Source: Roseibium sp. TrichSKD4 (GTDB lineage Bacteria > Pseudomonadota > Alphaproteobacteria > Rhizobiales > Stappiaceae). Taken from it: a DNA stretch of 64,000 bases. Within the stretch, counting starts at the first letter, position 1, and every line of letters starts with the position of its first letter. Positions 25,284 to 35,828 of this stretch are shown piece after piece. The notes under the pieces are model-generated. The model made no database searches, was not told the DNA's origin, and was given only the letters and a program-made list of their open reading frames with translations. Position numbers and translations under genes: made by a program. Location: contig NZ_GL476313.1 in the NCBI RefSeq assembly GCF_000148725.1, positions 1 to 64,000 on the forward strand. The letters are read 5' to 3'.

Positions 25284-27233
25284 ATGTTGCGGTTTCTGGC
25301 GACGTTCATTTTGGTCCTATGCGCCCTTGGTCCGGCACAGGCTCAGGATCAAAACCTCCAATACATTCTTCAAGATCATCACAAGGCTGTGGAGCGAGCC
25401 TCCCGCAAAACAATTGATCCACTTTTGAAGGCATTGGCCGACGGTAAGCTTCCTGCAGTCCCCGGCTTTTTGGATGCCTGGCGAAACAAAAACGTCTGGA
25501 TGAGCAAAGAAGATGGGCAATTTTATTTTCTGGCAGATCCGAAGGCCGATCCAGTCGAAATCATCGACATTGAAACAGGTGAGGCTCTTGGAACACATGC
25601 CCGCAAAGGCATGAAACAGCTCAAACCAAACAGCGGAGTGCGCACTATCCTGGCCTCGGCCTTGGTCGAGTTTCAGTTGAAGGACCCGGATCTGCAAACA
25701 CGCACAGAAGCAGTGTTGGCGATTGAGCGCGGAGCAGATGCAGCGCACCTGCCGCTTCTCCAAGCAGCAGCGGAAACAGAACCCAACTCCGATCTGAAAT
25801 TGCGCATGTCACGTCTTGTGCGCCTCTTGACCATTCGCTTTTCCAAAGACACGGACGCGCGTATTGCAACGATTAAATCCTTTGCCTCAGACACAAGCGT
25901 TGATGTTCGCAGTGCTCTGAACCCCTTGCTGGAAACACGTACCAATGCTGCCCCAACCCTTCCGGACACCATCAACCTTGCACGCCGCCTTGTCCCGGGT
26001 CAGCAGTTCTCGACAGACGAAGCCTATGACTTGCTTGTCAAACAAGGTCTCGCCCAACCAAGGCAAGACCTTGCAGCCCGAGATGCCATCCTCATTGAGA
26101 ATATCGTAGATGGTCGGGTGGGAGACGCGCCGGTCTCAACTCTTTCGACAGAGGAAGCCCGAGATCGCGCCTATCAGAAGCTTGTACAACTGGGTCAGGC
26201 GCCAGCGTTGGTCACGCGCGCGGACGTTCGCGCCTCTTTGGACGAACATGTATTTTACGAAGAATATCTTGAGCCGGACCCAGGAATCACAACGGCGGCA
26301 CTCGCCACATTGGACTCCATTTCCAACCGCGTTGACCTTTACGCAACAATTGACCTTGGGCTGGATGGCCTATCCCTCGCATCAATCTACTTTCTGGCCG
26401 CCATCGGGTTGGCCATCACCTTTGGCGTGATGGGCGTCATCAACATGGCTCATGGCGAATTCATCATGATCGGCGCCTATACCGGGTATGTCGTGCAACA
26501 GGTCATCCCGGACTATACCACCTCGATCATTGTGGCTCTGCCACTGGCTTTCATTTTGGCGTTTGCAGCCGGTGTTGCGCTGGAACGAAGTGTCATTCGC
26601 CACTTGCGCCACCGTCCATTGGAAACCTTGTTGGCAACATTTGGCGTGTCCATAGCCCTTCAGCAGCTGGCCAAAAACATCTTCGGAACGCAAGCGCGTC
26701 CGCTCACAGCGCCTGCCTGGCTGGACGGCTCCTGGATCATCAACGATATCATTTCCATCAGTATGATCCGTATTGCGATCTTCGCGCTGGCTTTGGCATT
26801 CCTTGGCCTCCTGATTTTCATCCTGACAAAAACGCGCTTCGGCCTTGAGGTTCGCGCCGTTACACAAAACCCGCGCATGGCCTCATCCATGGGCATCAAC
26901 CCGGAACGCATCAACATGCTTACATTCGGGCTCGGGTCAGGCATTGCAGGAATTGCAGGTGTTGCCATCGGGCTCTTTGCCAAAGTCACCTCCGAGCTCG
27001 GGTCAGCCTATATCGTGCAAAGCTTCATGACAGTTGTTGTCGGCGGAGTTGGCAACATCTGGGGCACTTTGGCCGGCGCCGGGATGATCGGAAGCCTGCA
27101 GAAATTTATCGAGTGGTTGAACCCGTCCAACACCCTGGCCGCTCAGACCTACATGATCATCTTCATCATCATATTCATTCAGTTTCGGCCAAAGGGCATC
27201 ATTGCCCTTAAAGGCCGCGCGGCGGGGGATTGA
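25284..27233 (+). CDS. urtB: Urea ABC transporter permease UrtB
   Basis: A 649-residue protein in two parts. Residues 1-20 form a signal peptide (RFLATFILVLCALGPAQA). Residues 21 to about 345 form a soluble, probably periplasmic, helical-repeat extension typical of UrtB. From about residue 350 comes a LivH-type permease with the hallmark ITFGVMGVINMAHGEFIMIGAYTGY segment and about eight membrane helices. The C-terminus ends in FRPKGIIALKGRAAGD, as in LivH proteins. It is followed after 3 bp by urtC. It forms the membrane channel with UrtC. Confidence 0.94.
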   Translation: MLRFLATFILVLCALGPAQAQDQNLQYILQDHHKAVERASRKTIDPLLKALADGKLPAVPGFLDAWRNKNVWMSKEDGQFYFLADPKADPVEIIDIETGEALGTHARKGMKQLKPNSGVRTILASALVEFQLKDPDLQTRTEAVLAIERGADAAHLPLLQAAAETEPNSDLKLRMSRLVRLLTIRFSKDTDARIATIKSFASDTSVDVRSALNPLLETRTNAAPTLPDTINLARRLVPGQQFSTDEAYDLLVKQGLAQPRQDLAARDAILIENIVDGRVGDAPVSTLSTEEARDRAYQKLVQLGQAPALVTRADVRASLDEHVFYEEYLEPDPGITTAALATLDSISNRVDLYATIDLGLDGLSLASIYFLAAIGLAITFGVMGVINMAHGEFIMIGAYTGYVVQQVIPDYTTSIIVALPLAFILAFAAGVALERSVIRHLRHRPLETLLATFGVSIALQQLAKNIFGTQARPLTAPAWLDGSWIINDIISISMIRIAIFALALAFLGLLIFILTKTRFGLEVRAVTQNPRMASSMGINPERINMLTFGLGSGIAGIAGVAIGLFAKVTSELGSAYIVQSFMTVVVGGVGNIWGTLAGAGMIGSLQKFIEWLNPSNTLAAQTYMIIFIIIFIQFRPKGIIALKGRAAGD

Positions 27234-27236
27234 GCC

Positions 27237-28406
27237 ATGGAACGGACATTTCTCGCACGCAATCCATCGGTGTTGGTTTTCCTTGGAGCCTTGGCACTCT
27301 TCACTCTGACGGTCACCATCCTCTCTGAAGGGTTAGGCATTGGCTTCCTGTCCACGAGTTTCATCAAGACACTCGGCAAAACTCTATGCCTCTGCCTGGC
27401 TGCTTTGGCGCTGGATTTGGTGTGGGGTTACTGCGGTATTCTGTCCCTCGGGCACTTCGCATTCTTCGGGCTCGGAGGCTACATGATCGGCATGTGGTTG
27501 ATGTACGCCCGCACCGAGGAGATCGTTGTTTCCTCCCTTGCAAATGTACCTCTCCCGCCAACATCAGAGGAAATCCGCGACGCGATTGGAACACAGATCT
27601 TCGGCGTAGTTGGAGGTGCTGAATTACCGATGATTTGGAGCTTTGCCGATAGCCTAACCATTCAATTGGTGCTGGTGGTCCTCGTTCCAGGCATTCTGGC
27701 CTTTCTGTTCGGCTGGTTGGCCTTTCGGTCCCGTGTCAGCGGCGTCTACCTGTCTATCTTGACACAAGCCATGACACTCGCCCTGTCGCTTTATCTCTTT
27801 CAAAATGACAGTGGTCTGCGTGGGAACAACGGCCTTTCAGGCTTGCAGAACTTGCCAGGTGCCGAAAACGTGTCGCAAGCAACCCTGTCCATCTTGTTTT
27901 TATGGGGGTCAGCGCTAGCGCTCGGGAGCTTTTATATCGCCTCAGCTTGGTTCATGTCCGGAAAGTTTGGCAGCGCGATTCGCGCCATTCGGGACGATGA
28001 GAACCGTCTGCGATACCTTGGGTATTGGGTTGAAAGTTACAAGCTGCTGGTCTTCGTGGTCTCTGCCATCATCACAGCCATTGCCGGAGCGCTTTATTAT
28101 CCGCAGGCCGGAATTATCAATCCAGCCGAGATTGCTCCAATTGCCTCTATCTATCTGGTTGTCTGGGTCGCCATTGGTGGGCGTGGGCGACTTTATGGCG
28201 CCGTCATTGGAGCCGCCTTTGTGTCGCTGATTTCAAGCTGGTTCACAGGTGGTCAAGCACCCGATATTCCGCTTGGCTTCTACACCATCAAATGGGTGGA
28301 CTGGTGGCTTGTCCTCCTTGGGTTCGGCTTTGTCCTTGTGACACTTTACGCGCCAAAAGGGCTAGGCGGACTGGTGGATCAACTTGTGCGGAGGAAAAGC
28401 GCATGA
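27237..28406 (+). CDS. urtC: Urea ABC transporter permease UrtC
   Basis: A 389-residue LivM-type permease with about ten hydrophobic segments. The conserved family block WGYCGILSLGHFAFFGLGGY is near residue 65, and the EAA-like cytoplasmic loop AIRAIRDDENRLRYLGYW is near residue 250. UrtC proteins have a longer loop after the second helix than LivM, seen here around residues 95-125. Its stop overlaps the urtD start (ATGA), so translation is coupled to the first ATPase. Confidence 0.94.
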   Translation: MERTFLARNPSVLVFLGALALFTLTVTILSEGLGIGFLSTSFIKTLGKTLCLCLAALALDLVWGYCGILSLGHFAFFGLGGYMIGMWLMYARTEEIVVSSLANVPLPPTSEEIRDAIGTQIFGVVGGAELPMIWSFADSLTIQLVLVVLVPGILAFLFGWLAFRSRVSGVYLSILTQAMTLALSLYLFQNDSGLRGNNGLSGLQNLPGAENVSQATLSILFLWGSALALGSFYIASAWFMSGKFGSAIRAIRDDENRLRYLGYWVESYKLLVFVVSAIITAIAGALYYPQAGIINPAEIAPIASIYLVVWVAIGGRGRLYGAVIGAAFVSLISSWFTGGQAPDIPLGFYTIKWVDWWLVLLGFGFVLVTLYAPKGLGGLVDQLVRRKSA

Positions 28407-29152
28407 CCAGAGCCGAGACACTTCTGGAACTGGACAAGGTGTCAGTATCTTTCGACGGCTTCAAGGCGATCAACGAACTTTCCTTTGCCATCGGCTCAGC
28501 GGAGCTGCGGGCCATCATTGGCCCGAACGGTGCCGGCAAGACAACCATGATGGATATCATTACCGGTAAAACGCGGGCCGATAGTGGACAAGTAAAATAT
28601 GGCGACCATGCCATTGATCTGCAAAACCTCTCAGAGAGCGCAATCGCGCAGGCGGGGATTGGTCGGAAATTCCAACGGCCAACCGTTTTTGAGAACCAGA
28701 CGGTTCTAGAAAACCTCACCCTGGCCCTGCACAATGACCGCTCTCCTTTGAAAGTCCTCTTCAACAAGACCACAGAAATGGACCGACGCCGGGTCGATAC
28801 GCTCGCCGACGAGGTCGGGTTGACGGATCACCTTCATCGCACCGCAGGTGAACTGTCTCACGGACAAAAGCAATGGCTGGAGATCGGCATGCTCTTGGCG
28901 CAAGAACCCCGCCTTTTGTTGGTCGATGAACCCGCCGCAGGCATGACACCGCAAGAACGGGAGCACACGACTGACATGTTGAAACGTGCGGCCAAAACAT
29001 GTGCCGTGGTTGTCGTAGAGCATGACATGGAATTTGTCCGGCGGCTCGATTGTCGCGTCACTGTGCTCCATGAAGGGTCAGTGTTGGCCGAAGGATCGAT
29101 TGATCACGTCATTCAGGACCGTCAGGTCATCGAAGTCTATCTAGGGCGGTGA
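28403..29152 (+). CDS. urtD: Urea ABC transporter ATP-binding protein UrtD
   Basis: A 249-residue LivG-type ATPase. Motifs are Walker A GPNGAGKTT near residue 38, the signature LSHGQKQWLE near 152 (the usual LSGGQ/LSHGQ variation of this branch), Walker B LLLVDEPAAGM near 172 and the H-loop VVVEHDMEF near 205. It starts within the urtC stop codon; a longer reading frame that begins inside urtC is rejected. It works as a heterodimer with UrtE to energise urea uptake. Confidence 0.94.
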   Translation: MTRAETLLELDKVSVSFDGFKAINELSFAIGSAELRAIIGPNGAGKTTMMDIITGKTRADSGQVKYGDHAIDLQNLSESAIAQAGIGRKFQRPTVFENQTVLENLTLALHNDRSPLKVLFNKTTEMDRRRVDTLADEVGLTDHLHRTAGELSHGQKQWLEIGMLLAQEPRLLLVDEPAAGMTPQEREHTTDMLKRAAKTCAVVVVEHDMEFVRRLDCRVTVLHEGSVLAEGSIDHVIQDRQVIEVYLGR

Positions 29153-29157
29153 TCACC

Positions 29158-29856
29158 ATGTTGAATTGCGCGAATATCACACTGCACTACGGCCAAAGCC
29201 AAATCCTCAACGGGGTCGACATGACAGCTGAGGTCGGTCGGATATCTTGCCTGATGGGCGTCAACGGGGTTGGAAAAACATCCCTCTTGAAGGTTTTGTC
29301 CGGCACACACTGCCATTCGGGAGGTTCCTACATCCTGAACGGAGAGGAACTCCCGCCCAACACCCCCGCCCATGCCCTTGCAAAGCGGGGCGTTGGTTAC
29401 GTTCCGCAGGGCAGAGACATTTTTCCCTTACTCACAGTGAAGGAAAACATGGAGATCGGATTTTCCTGTCTGGATAAATCTGAGCGTTTTTTGCCGGACG
29501 AGCTGTTCGAGTTGTTTCCAGTTCTCAAGGAAATGCAGCACCGTCGTGGTGGTGACTTGTCGGGAGGACAGCAACAACAGCTGGCCATTGCACGCGCCCT
29601 GATCACCAAGCCGAAACTGCTTCTGCTGGATGAACCAACAGAAGGAATACAGCCCAACATCATCCAACAAATCGGGCGGGTGATTTCCTTTTTGAAAGAT
29701 CGAGGCGACATGGCCATTGTTTTGGTTGAACAGTATTTTGACTTCGCCTTCGGGCTTGCCGACGACATCTATGTGATGGAACGAGGCAAAATGATCCTGA
29801 ATGGAGAAAAATCAACCTTTCGCAAACAGGATGTGCGCGCCAAACTGGCCGTCTAG
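29158..29856 (+). CDS. urtE: Urea ABC transporter ATP-binding protein UrtE
   Basis: A 232-residue LivF-type ATPase. Motifs are Walker A GVNGVGKTS near residue 36, signature LSGGQQQQLAIARAL near 135, Walker B LLLLDEPTEGIQPNI near 158 and the switch region VLVEQYFDFA near 190 (Gln where many ATPases have His-Asp, normal for LivF). The ATG at 29158 has an AGGGCGG ribosome site at 8 bp; a GTG at 29149 overlapping the urtD stop is the alternative and adds three residues. It completes the transporter just before ureD. Confidence 0.93.
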   Translation: MLNCANITLHYGQSQILNGVDMTAEVGRISCLMGVNGVGKTSLLKVLSGTHCHSGGSYILNGEELPPNTPAHALAKRGVGYVPQGRDIFPLLTVKENMEIGFSCLDKSERFLPDELFELFPVLKEMQHRRGGDLSGGQQQQLAIARALITKPKLLLLDEPTEGIQPNIIQQIGRVISFLKDRGDMAIVLVEQYFDFAFGLADDIYVMERGKMILNGEKSTFRKQDVRAKLAV

Positions 29857-29870
29857 GGAGGTCCTTCCGA

Positions 29871-30689
29871 ATGCTCGATTCGATTTCAAAACCTGTTATG
29901 CAGCGCGCCAAAGGCACGCTTCGCATTGGTTTTGAAACCAAAAATGGGCGCTCCTCTCTTATGGACCTTCATCAGGCCGGGTGCCTGAAAGCCATGATCC
30001 CGAAAAACCATGCGCCAATGCCAGACGCGGTGATGATCAACACCGCCGGCGGCTTGACCGGGGGAGATCAGCTGGATGTTTCTGTGTCAGTGGGCAATGG
30101 GACGCAGCTAAGAATGGCAACCCAGACCGCTGAGAGGATCTATCGAAGCACCGGGGACCACGCGCGCGTTAAGCTGAAGTTTGAGATTGGTGAAGCAGCA
30201 CGCTTTGACTGGCTCGCGCAGGAAACAATCCTGTTTGAGGGTGGTCAGGTAAACCGTCAAATCAATGCTGATTTGGCCGAGGACGCATCTGCCCTCTTTG
30301 TTGAGCCTGTCATTTTGGGGCGCATAGCCATGGGGGAGACGCTCACGTTTGGCGCTTTGTACGACCACTGGCGCATTCACCGGGGTGGCAAACTTGTTTA
30401 CGCGGATGCCCTGCGACTGGACAATTTTGAAGCTCTCAAAAGCCCCGCAGCGCTCGGCTCGAATTTGGCGTTCGCAACTCTCCTGTTTATCGACCCGATG
30501 GCCGAAGACCGTCGCGATCAGCTCAGGGACTTATTGGATTTGGAACCGATTGAGGCTGGGTGCAGCGCATGGAATGGCCTGTTGCTGGCCAGACTGATGG
30601 CACCGGACGCGGCCCAACTGCGCAAGTCCATCATCAAAGTGACAACAAATCTGCGTGGACGCGACATGCCACGCGTGTGGACGATGTGA
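29871..30689 (+). CDS. ureD: Urease accessory protein UreD
   Basis: A 272-residue accessory protein needed, with UreF and UreG, to load nickel and CO2 into apo-urease. Family segments are [11 protein letters not shown] near the N-terminus, [14 protein letters not shown] near residue 55, [10 protein letters not shown] near residue 85, [16 protein letters not shown] near 115 and ILGRIAMGE near 145. It lies 14 bp after urtE and 7 bp before ureA, making one urea-uptake and hydrolysis operon. Confidence 0.94.
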   Translation: MLDSISKPVMQRAKGTLRIGFETKNGRSSLMDLHQAGCLKAMIPKNHAPMPDAVMINTAGGLTGGDQLDVSVSVGNGTQLRMATQTAERIYRSTGDHARVKLKFEIGEAARFDWLAQETILFEGGQVNRQINADLAEDASALFVEPVILGRIAMGETLTFGALYDHWRIHRGGKLVYADALRLDNFEALKSPAALGSNLAFATLLFIDPMAEDRRDQLRDLLDLEPIEAGCSAWNGLLLARLMAPDAAQLRKSIIKVTTNLRGRDMPRVWTM

Positions 30690-30696
30690 GGAAAAA

Positions 30697-30999
30697 ATGA
30701 AACTGACGCCCCGGGAAAAGGACAAACTTCTTGTCAGCCTCGCCGCCATGGTGGCGCGCAACCGGCTGGAGCGCGGTGTGAAACTTAATCATCCAGAAGC
30801 CATCGCCCTGATCACAGACTATGTCGTGGAAGGTGCCCGCGATGGCAGAAGTGTTGCTCAGCTGATGGACGAGGGAGGGAAGGTCATAACCGCAGAGCAA
30901 TGCATGGACGGCATTGCGGACATGATCCATGACGTTCAGGTCGAAGCCACATTTCCTGACGGCACCAAGCTCGTCACCGTTCACCACCCGATCCGATAA
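30697..30999 (+). CDS. ureA: Urease gamma subunit UreA
   Basis: A 100-residue structural subunit. It has the family start [20 protein letters not shown], the [21 protein letters not shown] block near residue 30, and the [18 protein letters not shown] ending. The ATG at 30697 follows a GAGGAAAA ribosome site directly after the ureD stop; a longer frame entering ureD is rejected. Full length is normal for the three-subunit bacterial urease. Confidence 0.96.
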   Translation: MKLTPREKDKLLVSLAAMVARNRLERGVKLNHPEAIALITDYVVEGARDGRSVAQLMDEGGKVITAEQCMDGIADMIHDVQVEATFPDGTKLVTVHHPIR

Positions 31000-31011
31000 A
31001 GGAGAGTGACC

Positions 31012-31167
31012 ATGAGACTTCTGATTTTGACAGCAACAGCACTCTTCGCCAGTCCTGCACTCGCACATGATGGCACTCATCTCCACCCACACGGGCTTGA
31101 GACCGGCTATTTCATTCTCTTGGCCGCCATTGCCGTGGTGGTGGCAGCATATGTGGTGCGCCGATGA
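31012..31167 (+). CDS. Small His-rich membrane peptide between ureA and ureB
   Basis: A 51-codon gene with a strong AAGGAGAG ribosome site (30999-31006) and ATG at 31012. It reads as a signal peptide ([17 protein letters not shown]) followed by a His-rich loop ([10 protein letters not shown]) and one membrane helix ([17 protein letters not shown]) ending in RR. It overlaps the ureB start by ATGA, so it is clearly part of the translated operon. The His cluster after the signal suggests a metal-related role near urease, perhaps periplasmic nickel handling, but this is inference. Similar tiny genes may be missed in other urease operons because of their length. Confidence 0.8.
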   Translation: MRLLILTATALFASPALAHDGTHLHPHGLETGYFILLAAIAVVVAAYVVRR

Positions 31168-31469
31168 AACCGGGCGAGATTATTTGTAGGGACGGCGACA
31201 TTGAGCTGAATGCCGGTGCGTCGACCCTAACGTTGAGCGTGGCCAACACGGGAGATAGGCCCATTCAGGTGGGCAGCCACTATCATTTCGAAGAAACGAA
31301 CTCCGCACTGGAGTTTGACCGCGCCGCGGCGAGAGGTATGCGTCTCGATATTGCTGCAGGAACAGCCATCCGATTTGAACCGGGCCAGACTCGTGAGGTA
31401 AAGCTTGTGCCCTTGTCCGGTGCCCGGAAAGTCTTTGGTTTCAATCAGAAAATCATGGGAGATATCTAG
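31164..31469 (+). CDS. ureB: Urease beta subunit UreB
   Basis: A 101-residue structural subunit. It has the canonical start [17 protein letters not shown], the block [19 protein letters not shown] near residue 30 and [20 protein letters not shown] near residue 65. The start overlaps the stop of the small His-rich gene. It is immediately followed by ureC with no gap. It assembles with UreA and UreC into the cytoplasmic urease trimer. Confidence 0.96.
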   Translation: MKPGEIICRDGDIELNAGASTLTLSVANTGDRPIQVGSHYHFEETNSALEFDRAAARGMRLDIAAGTAIRFEPGQTREVKLVPLSGARKVFGFNQKIMGDI

Positions 31470-33179
31470 ATGCCCACCAGGATCTCCCGCAGTGCCTATG
31501 CAGACATGTACGGACCGACGACCGGCGACAAGGTCCGCCTGGCAGATACTGAACTATTCATTGAGGTTGAGAAAGATCTCACGACCTACGGCGAAGAGGT
31601 CAAGTTCGGCGGCGGCAAGGTGCTGCGTGATGGCATGGGACAAGCCCAGACCACCCGCGCAGATGGCGCTGTTGATACGATCATCACCAACGCACTGATT
31701 GTAGATGTTACAGGCATCTACAAGGCCGATGTCGGTCTTAAGGATGGACGCATTGCCGCGATAGGCAAGGCCGGAAACCCCGACACACAACCGAATGTCG
31801 ATATTATCGTTGGCCCGGGAACGGAAGCGATTGCCGGGGAAGGCAAGATCCTGACGGCTGGCGGATTTGACAGCCACATCCACTGGATCTGCCCGCAACA
31901 GGTTGAAGATGCACTTCATTCCGGACTGACCACAATGCTCGGCGGGGGAACAGGGCCAGCACATGGCACTCTGGCCACAACCTGCACGCCCGGCCCCTGG
32001 CACATTGGGCGGATGTTTCAGGCATTGGATGGGCTGCCGATGAATGTCGCGTTATCCGGCAAAGGCAACGCATCCCTGCCTGCAGCGCTGATCGAGCAAG
32101 TCGAAGCCGGTGCGGCAGCTCTTAAACTTCACGAGGATTGGGGCTCAACACCTGCGGCCATTGATTGCTGTTTGTCCGTTGCGGACGACCACGATGTTCA
32201 AGTGATGATCCACACAGACACCTTGAACGAAAGCGGCTTTGTCGAAAACACCATCGCCGCCATGAAGGACCGCACCATTCACGCCTTCCACACGGAAGGT
32301 GCAGGTGGCGGCCATGCTCCGGATATCATCAAGGTCTGCGGCGAAAACCACGTTCTGCCGTCTTCAACCAATCCGACACGGCCCTACACCGTCAACACTC
32401 TGGAAGAACATCTGGATATGTTGATGGTGTGCCATCATCTGGACAAATCCATTCCCGAAGATGTGGCCTTTGCGGAAAGCCGCATTCGCAAGGAAACAAT
32501 TGCAGCTGAGGACATCCTGCATGATCTGGGAGCCTTCTCGATCATCGCGTCGGATAGTCAGGCCATGGGCCGCGTGGGCGAAGTTATCATCCGCACATGG
32601 CAAACCGCCCATAAAATGAAAGTTCAGCGCGGACGTTTGGCAGAAGAGACGAGCAACAACGACAACTTCCGCGTTCGTCGATACATCGCCAAATACACGA
32701 TCAATCCGGCTATCGCCCACGGCATGTCTCATGAGATCGGCTCCATTGAACCGGGCAAGCGCGCCGACCTTGTGCTCTGGGACCCCGCCTTTTTTGGCGT
32801 AAAGCCTCAACTGGTCCTGCTGGGGGGCACAATCGCCGTTGCTCAAATGGGGGATCCAAATGCCTCCATTCCGACACCGCAACCGGTTTATACAAGGCCC
32901 ATGTTCGGTGCCCTTGCGCGATCCGTCGAAAGATCAGCAGCGATCTTTGTTTCGCAAGCTGGGCTCTCCAATGACATCAAGTCCAAATTCGGGTTGAACA
33001 AGGACCTGATCGCGGTCCGGTCCACACGCACGATCGGCAAAGCCGACATGGTTTTGAACAACGCAAAACCAGCAATTGACGTAGACCCGGAGACCTATGA
33101 AGTCCGCGCAGATGGCGAACTGTTGACTTGTGAGCCGGCAGCAGAGCTTCCTATGGCACAACGCTATTTCATGTATTGA
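31470..33179 (+). CDS. ureC: Urease alpha (catalytic) subunit UreC
   Basis: A 569-residue amidohydrolase that splits urea into ammonia and carbamate. The nickel site is intact: His136 and His138 in [11 protein letters not shown], the carbamylated lysine Lys219 in ALKLHEDWG, His248 in [12 protein letters not shown], His274 in [15 protein letters not shown], and the aspartate in [14 protein letters not shown] near residue 362. The mobile flap carries Cys321, His322 and His323 ([13 protein letters not shown]). Length and order are standard, so the enzyme should be active once UreDEFG have loaded the metal. Confidence 0.97.
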   Translation: MPTRISRSAYADMYGPTTGDKVRLADTELFIEVEKDLTTYGEEVKFGGGKVLRDGMGQAQTTRADGAVDTIITNALIVDVTGIYKADVGLKDGRIAAIGKAGNPDTQPNVDIIVGPGTEAIAGEGKILTAGGFDSHIHWICPQQVEDALHSGLTTMLGGGTGPAHGTLATTCTPGPWHIGRMFQALDGLPMNVALSGKGNASLPAALIEQVEAGAAALKLHEDWGSTPAAIDCCLSVADDHDVQVMIHTDTLNESGFVENTIAAMKDRTIHAFHTEGAGGGHAPDIIKVCGENHVLPSSTNPTRPYTVNTLEEHLDMLMVCHHLDKSIPEDVAFAESRIRKETIAAEDILHDLGAFSIIASDSQAMGRVGEVIIRTWQTAHKMKVQRGRLAEETSNNDNFRVRRYIAKYTINPAIAHGMSHEIGSIEPGKRADLVLWDPAFFGVKPQLVLLGGTIAVAQMGDPNASIPTPQPVYTRPMFGALARSVERSAAIFVSQAGLSNDIKSKFGLNKDLIAVRSTRTIGKADMVLNNAKPAIDVDPETYEVRADGELLTCEPAAELPMAQRYFMY

Positions 33180-33628
33180 TGATGATCAGAGCCACAGATG
33201 TCATCCATGGCCACGACGCGCCCGCAGACACGGTCACTCTCGACTATGAGGCCCGTTTCAAACGGCGGATCGCCATGACCAGCGACAACGGGTTGGCCTT
33301 CCTTCTAGACCTGCCAAAGGTAACAGACCTGCGTGAAGGCGACGACTTGAAGCTGGAAGACGGTCGGCATATCCGGGTTCTGGCAGCTGATGAAAGTCTG
33401 ATGCGGATCACGGCGAGCAGCCCACTCCATCTCATGCGGCTGACATGGCACATCGGCAACCGTCACCTGCCCTGCGAAATCGCAGAAGGTCACCTGCTGC
33501 TTCAGCCGGACCATGTAATCCGCGCCATGATTGAGCAACTGGGCGGAAAGGTTGAAGACGTCAAAGCCCCGTTCAAACCCGAAGGTGGTGCCTACGGCCA
33601 AGGCCGCACGCACTCTCATGAGCATTAG
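33179..33628 (+). CDS. ureE: Urease accessory nickel chaperone UreE
   Basis: A 149-residue metallochaperone. The N-terminal peptide-binding domain (LDYEARFKRRIAM) and the metal-binding domain with LTWHIGNRHLPCEI and ILLQPDHVIRAMIEQLG-like elements are recognisable. The C-terminal tail is short and modestly His-rich (GRTHSHEH). The start overlaps the ureC stop; the ATG at 33179 is used, and ATG 33182 is equally possible. It delivers Ni to the UreDFG complex. Confidence 0.92.
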   Translation: MMIRATDVIHGHDAPADTVTLDYEARFKRRIAMTSDNGLAFLLDLPKVTDLREGDDLKLEDGRHIRVLAADESLMRITASSPLHLMRLTWHIGNRHLPCEIAEGHLLLQPDHVIRAMIEQLGGKVEDVKAPFKPEGGAYGQGRTHSHEH

Positions 33629-33643
33629 GACGCCCCCGACCGC

Positions 33644-34267
33644 ATGAGCCTGTCTGCCCATCATATCATGGCCTGGATGTCACCAGCATTTCCAACCGGA
33701 GCCTTTGCCTATAGCCACGGTCTTGAACAGGCAATCCATTGTGATCTGATCTCGGACAGGAATTCGTTGGAGGACTGGCTATCAGTGCTCTTGCGTCAAG
33801 GAGGTATTCGCAACGACGCAATCCTGCTGGTTCATGCCTTTAAGGGGGAAGATGTTCGGGATCTGTGCGAAGCATTGGCAGGCTCGAAAGAGCGCCACAA
33901 GGAAACGATGGCCCAAGGGTCGGCCTTTGCAAAAACCGCAAGTGCGCTTTTGGAAACGCCCATTCCCCCAGCACCTCTGCCCGTAACCGTTGGTAAGGCA
34001 GCAGCAATGGCGGGCGTTCCAGTCGAAGACCTGCTACCGCTTTATATTCACGCCTTCATCGCAAATCTGATCTCGGCAGCAATTCGGCTTGTCCCACTTG
34101 GTCAAACTGATGGTCAGATTGTACTGCAAAATCTATTTGCACATATGGACGCATTGGCGGAGGAAGCTCTTGCTGCAGGACTGGATGATCTTGGCACTTG
34201 CAGCATTGGCGCTGATCTCGCTGCAATGAAACACGAAGACATGACAACCCGGATATTCAAATCATGA
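33644..34267 (+). CDS. ureF: Urease accessory protein UreF
   Basis: A 207-residue helical accessory protein. The [20 protein letters not shown] segment near residue 14 is the UreF hallmark, and the second half contains [22 protein letters not shown] near residue 130. UreF bridges UreD and the GTPase UreG during nickel insertion. It overlaps the ureG start by ATGA. Slightly short compared with some homologues but complete at both ends. Confidence 0.93.
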   Translation: MSLSAHHIMAWMSPAFPTGAFAYSHGLEQAIHCDLISDRNSLEDWLSVLLRQGGIRNDAILLVHAFKGEDVRDLCEALAGSKERHKETMAQGSAFAKTASALLETPIPPAPLPVTVGKAAAMAGVPVEDLLPLYIHAFIANLISAAIRLVPLGQTDGQIVLQNLFAHMDALAEEALAAGLDDLGTCSIGADLAAMKHEDMTTRIFKS

Positions 34268-34866
34268 ATGGCCCATTGCGCGTTGGTATTGGTGGTCCCG
34301 TCGGTGCAGGCAAGACCTCGCTCACAGAAGCTTTATGCCGTCGGCTCGCCGTCAACCTTTCCATGGCGGTCGTAACCAATGACATCTACACACGAGAAGA
34401 TGCAGACTATCTGATGCGTGTGCAGGCGCTCCCGTCTGAGCGCATTCGTGGGGTGGAAACCGGCGGCTGTCCGCACACCGCGATCCGGGAAGACGCCTCA
34501 ATCAATCTGGCTGCCATCGACGACCTCACTCAAAAGATACCCGACCTTGATCTGGTGCTGATTGAATCGGGAGGAGACAATCTCGCCGCCACTTTCAGCC
34601 CGGAACTCGCGGATTTAACGATTTATGTGATTTCCACCGCCATGGGCGAAGAAATCCCCCGCAAAGGCGGCCTGGGCATCACCCGCTCTGACATTTTGAT
34701 CATCAACAAGACAGACCTTGCGCCTTATGTGGACGTAGACTTGTCCGTGATGGAACATGACGCAAAAACCCAGCGCGGTGCCCGAAAAACTGTCTTCACC
34801 AATATGAAAACCGGCGAAGGCATTGATGCCATTATTTCGGAGCTGACCGCACTAGGCGGCCTCTGA
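34264..34866 (+). CDS. ureG: Urease accessory GTPase UreG
   Basis: A 200-residue SIMIBI-class GTPase. Walker A is [11 protein letters not shown] at residues 8-18. The nickel-binding CPH motif is in [17 protein letters not shown] near residue 70, Walker B-like [20 protein letters not shown] near 100, and base specificity NKTDLAP near 148. It hydrolyses GTP to drive nickel transfer into urease. It is the last urease gene; its final 35 bases overlap the 3' end of the convergent LysR gene. Confidence 0.96.
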   Translation: MNGPLRVGIGGPVGAGKTSLTEALCRRLAVNLSMAVVTNDIYTREDADYLMRVQALPSERIRGVETGGCPHTAIREDASINLAAIDDLTQKIPDLDLVLIESGGDNLAATFSPELADLTIYVISTAMGEEIPRKGGLGITRSDILIINKTDLAPYVDVDLSVMEHDAKTQRGARKTVFTNMKTGEGIDAIISELTALGGL

Positions 34867-35752
34867 TTGCTTCTTTAAAGGCTGACACAAGTGGCCGATC
34901 AGCGGCCCCGGATCGGCTTAACAGCCCAATTGGCCGCGAGATGATCGGCTTTACCAAAGGCACAAAATGAAGGTCATTCGCGGTCGCCAAATCCGCTGAG
35001 GACTTTGGTAGAACAGCAACACCCTTGCCGTGTCGAACCAACTCCACAGCCGTTGTCGTTCGCTCCACTTCAAAGGCCCAATAGGCCGACAAACCAACCC
35101 GCGCCAACGTCTCGTCAATCAAAAGGCGATTGCCAGTGCCTCTCGCTGGCAAGATAAGGTCGCAATCCTCCAACTCTTTCCATTCGATCTCATTTTTCTC
35201 TGCAAGAGCGTGAGAGAAGGGCAGAAACACGCCCAGTTCATCTTCAAGAAACGTTTCAAACTCTGTGCCCGGGTCGAGAGCGCCAATAGATCCAATTCCG
35301 AAATCAGCTTCACCGCTGGATACTGCTTCAACCACCTCATTGGATGCTCGGTCTAGTATTCTCAGGCGAAACTGGTGCCCGTCATCTTGCACCTTTCTGA
35401 GCGGCGGTTCCAAAACAGCAGACATAACTGTCGGGATAACCGCCACCGTAACAACCATATGGCGCTGAGAAACGTGTGCCACACTGTCATCCCGCATGGC
35501 CCGCAGTGTCTCGCGCGCATTTTCCAGCATCGTTTCTGCAGATCCCAGAAAGCGTTTTGCTGCCAATGTCGGCTTGACCTGTCGTGTTGACCGCTCAAAC
35601 AAGACGCAACCAAGCGCTTCTTCCAGCTTCTGAATACGCCGGGTCACTGCCGATTGCGACAGGTTCAAACGGTCCCCGGCCAGATGGAAAGACTGAGTTT
35701 CCATAACCACCAAGAAAGCTTCCAGATCGCCAAAATCATAATTGATGCGCAT
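34832..35752 (-). CDS. LysR-family regulator, TcuR-like by position
   Basis: A 306-residue LysR protein. The helix-turn-helix is [20 protein letters not shown] near residues 21-40, followed by the usual effector domain ([16 protein letters not shown] onward). It is divergent from the tcuA'-'tcuB remnant with only 76 bp between, the arrangement of tcuR with tcuABC in enterobacteria. Regulation of tricarballylate/citrate genes is therefore likely, although its main target is now broken. The 3' end overlaps ureG in antisense by 35 bp. Confidence 0.85.
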   Translation of the reverse strand: MRINYDFGDLEAFLVVMETQSFHLAGDRLNLSQSAVTRRIQKLEEALGCVLFERSTRQVKPTLAAKRFLGSAETMLENARETLRAMRDDSVAHVSQRHMVVTVAVIPTVMSAVLEPPLRKVQDDGHQFRLRILDRASNEVVEAVSSGEADFGIGSIGALDPGTEFETFLEDELGVFLPFSHALAEKNEIEWKELEDCDLILPARGTGNRLLIDETLARVGLSAYWAFEVERTTTAVELVRHGKGVAVLPKSSADLATANDLHFVPLVKPIISRPIGLLSRSGAADRPLVSAFKEAIRGRLVRSAPK

Positions 35753-35828
35753 TACGCATTAATTAGCCACTTCTTCTCATTGGTCAAATCAACCGAACAT
35801 TGGATAGGTTATTGGGCGAGAGGAATTT

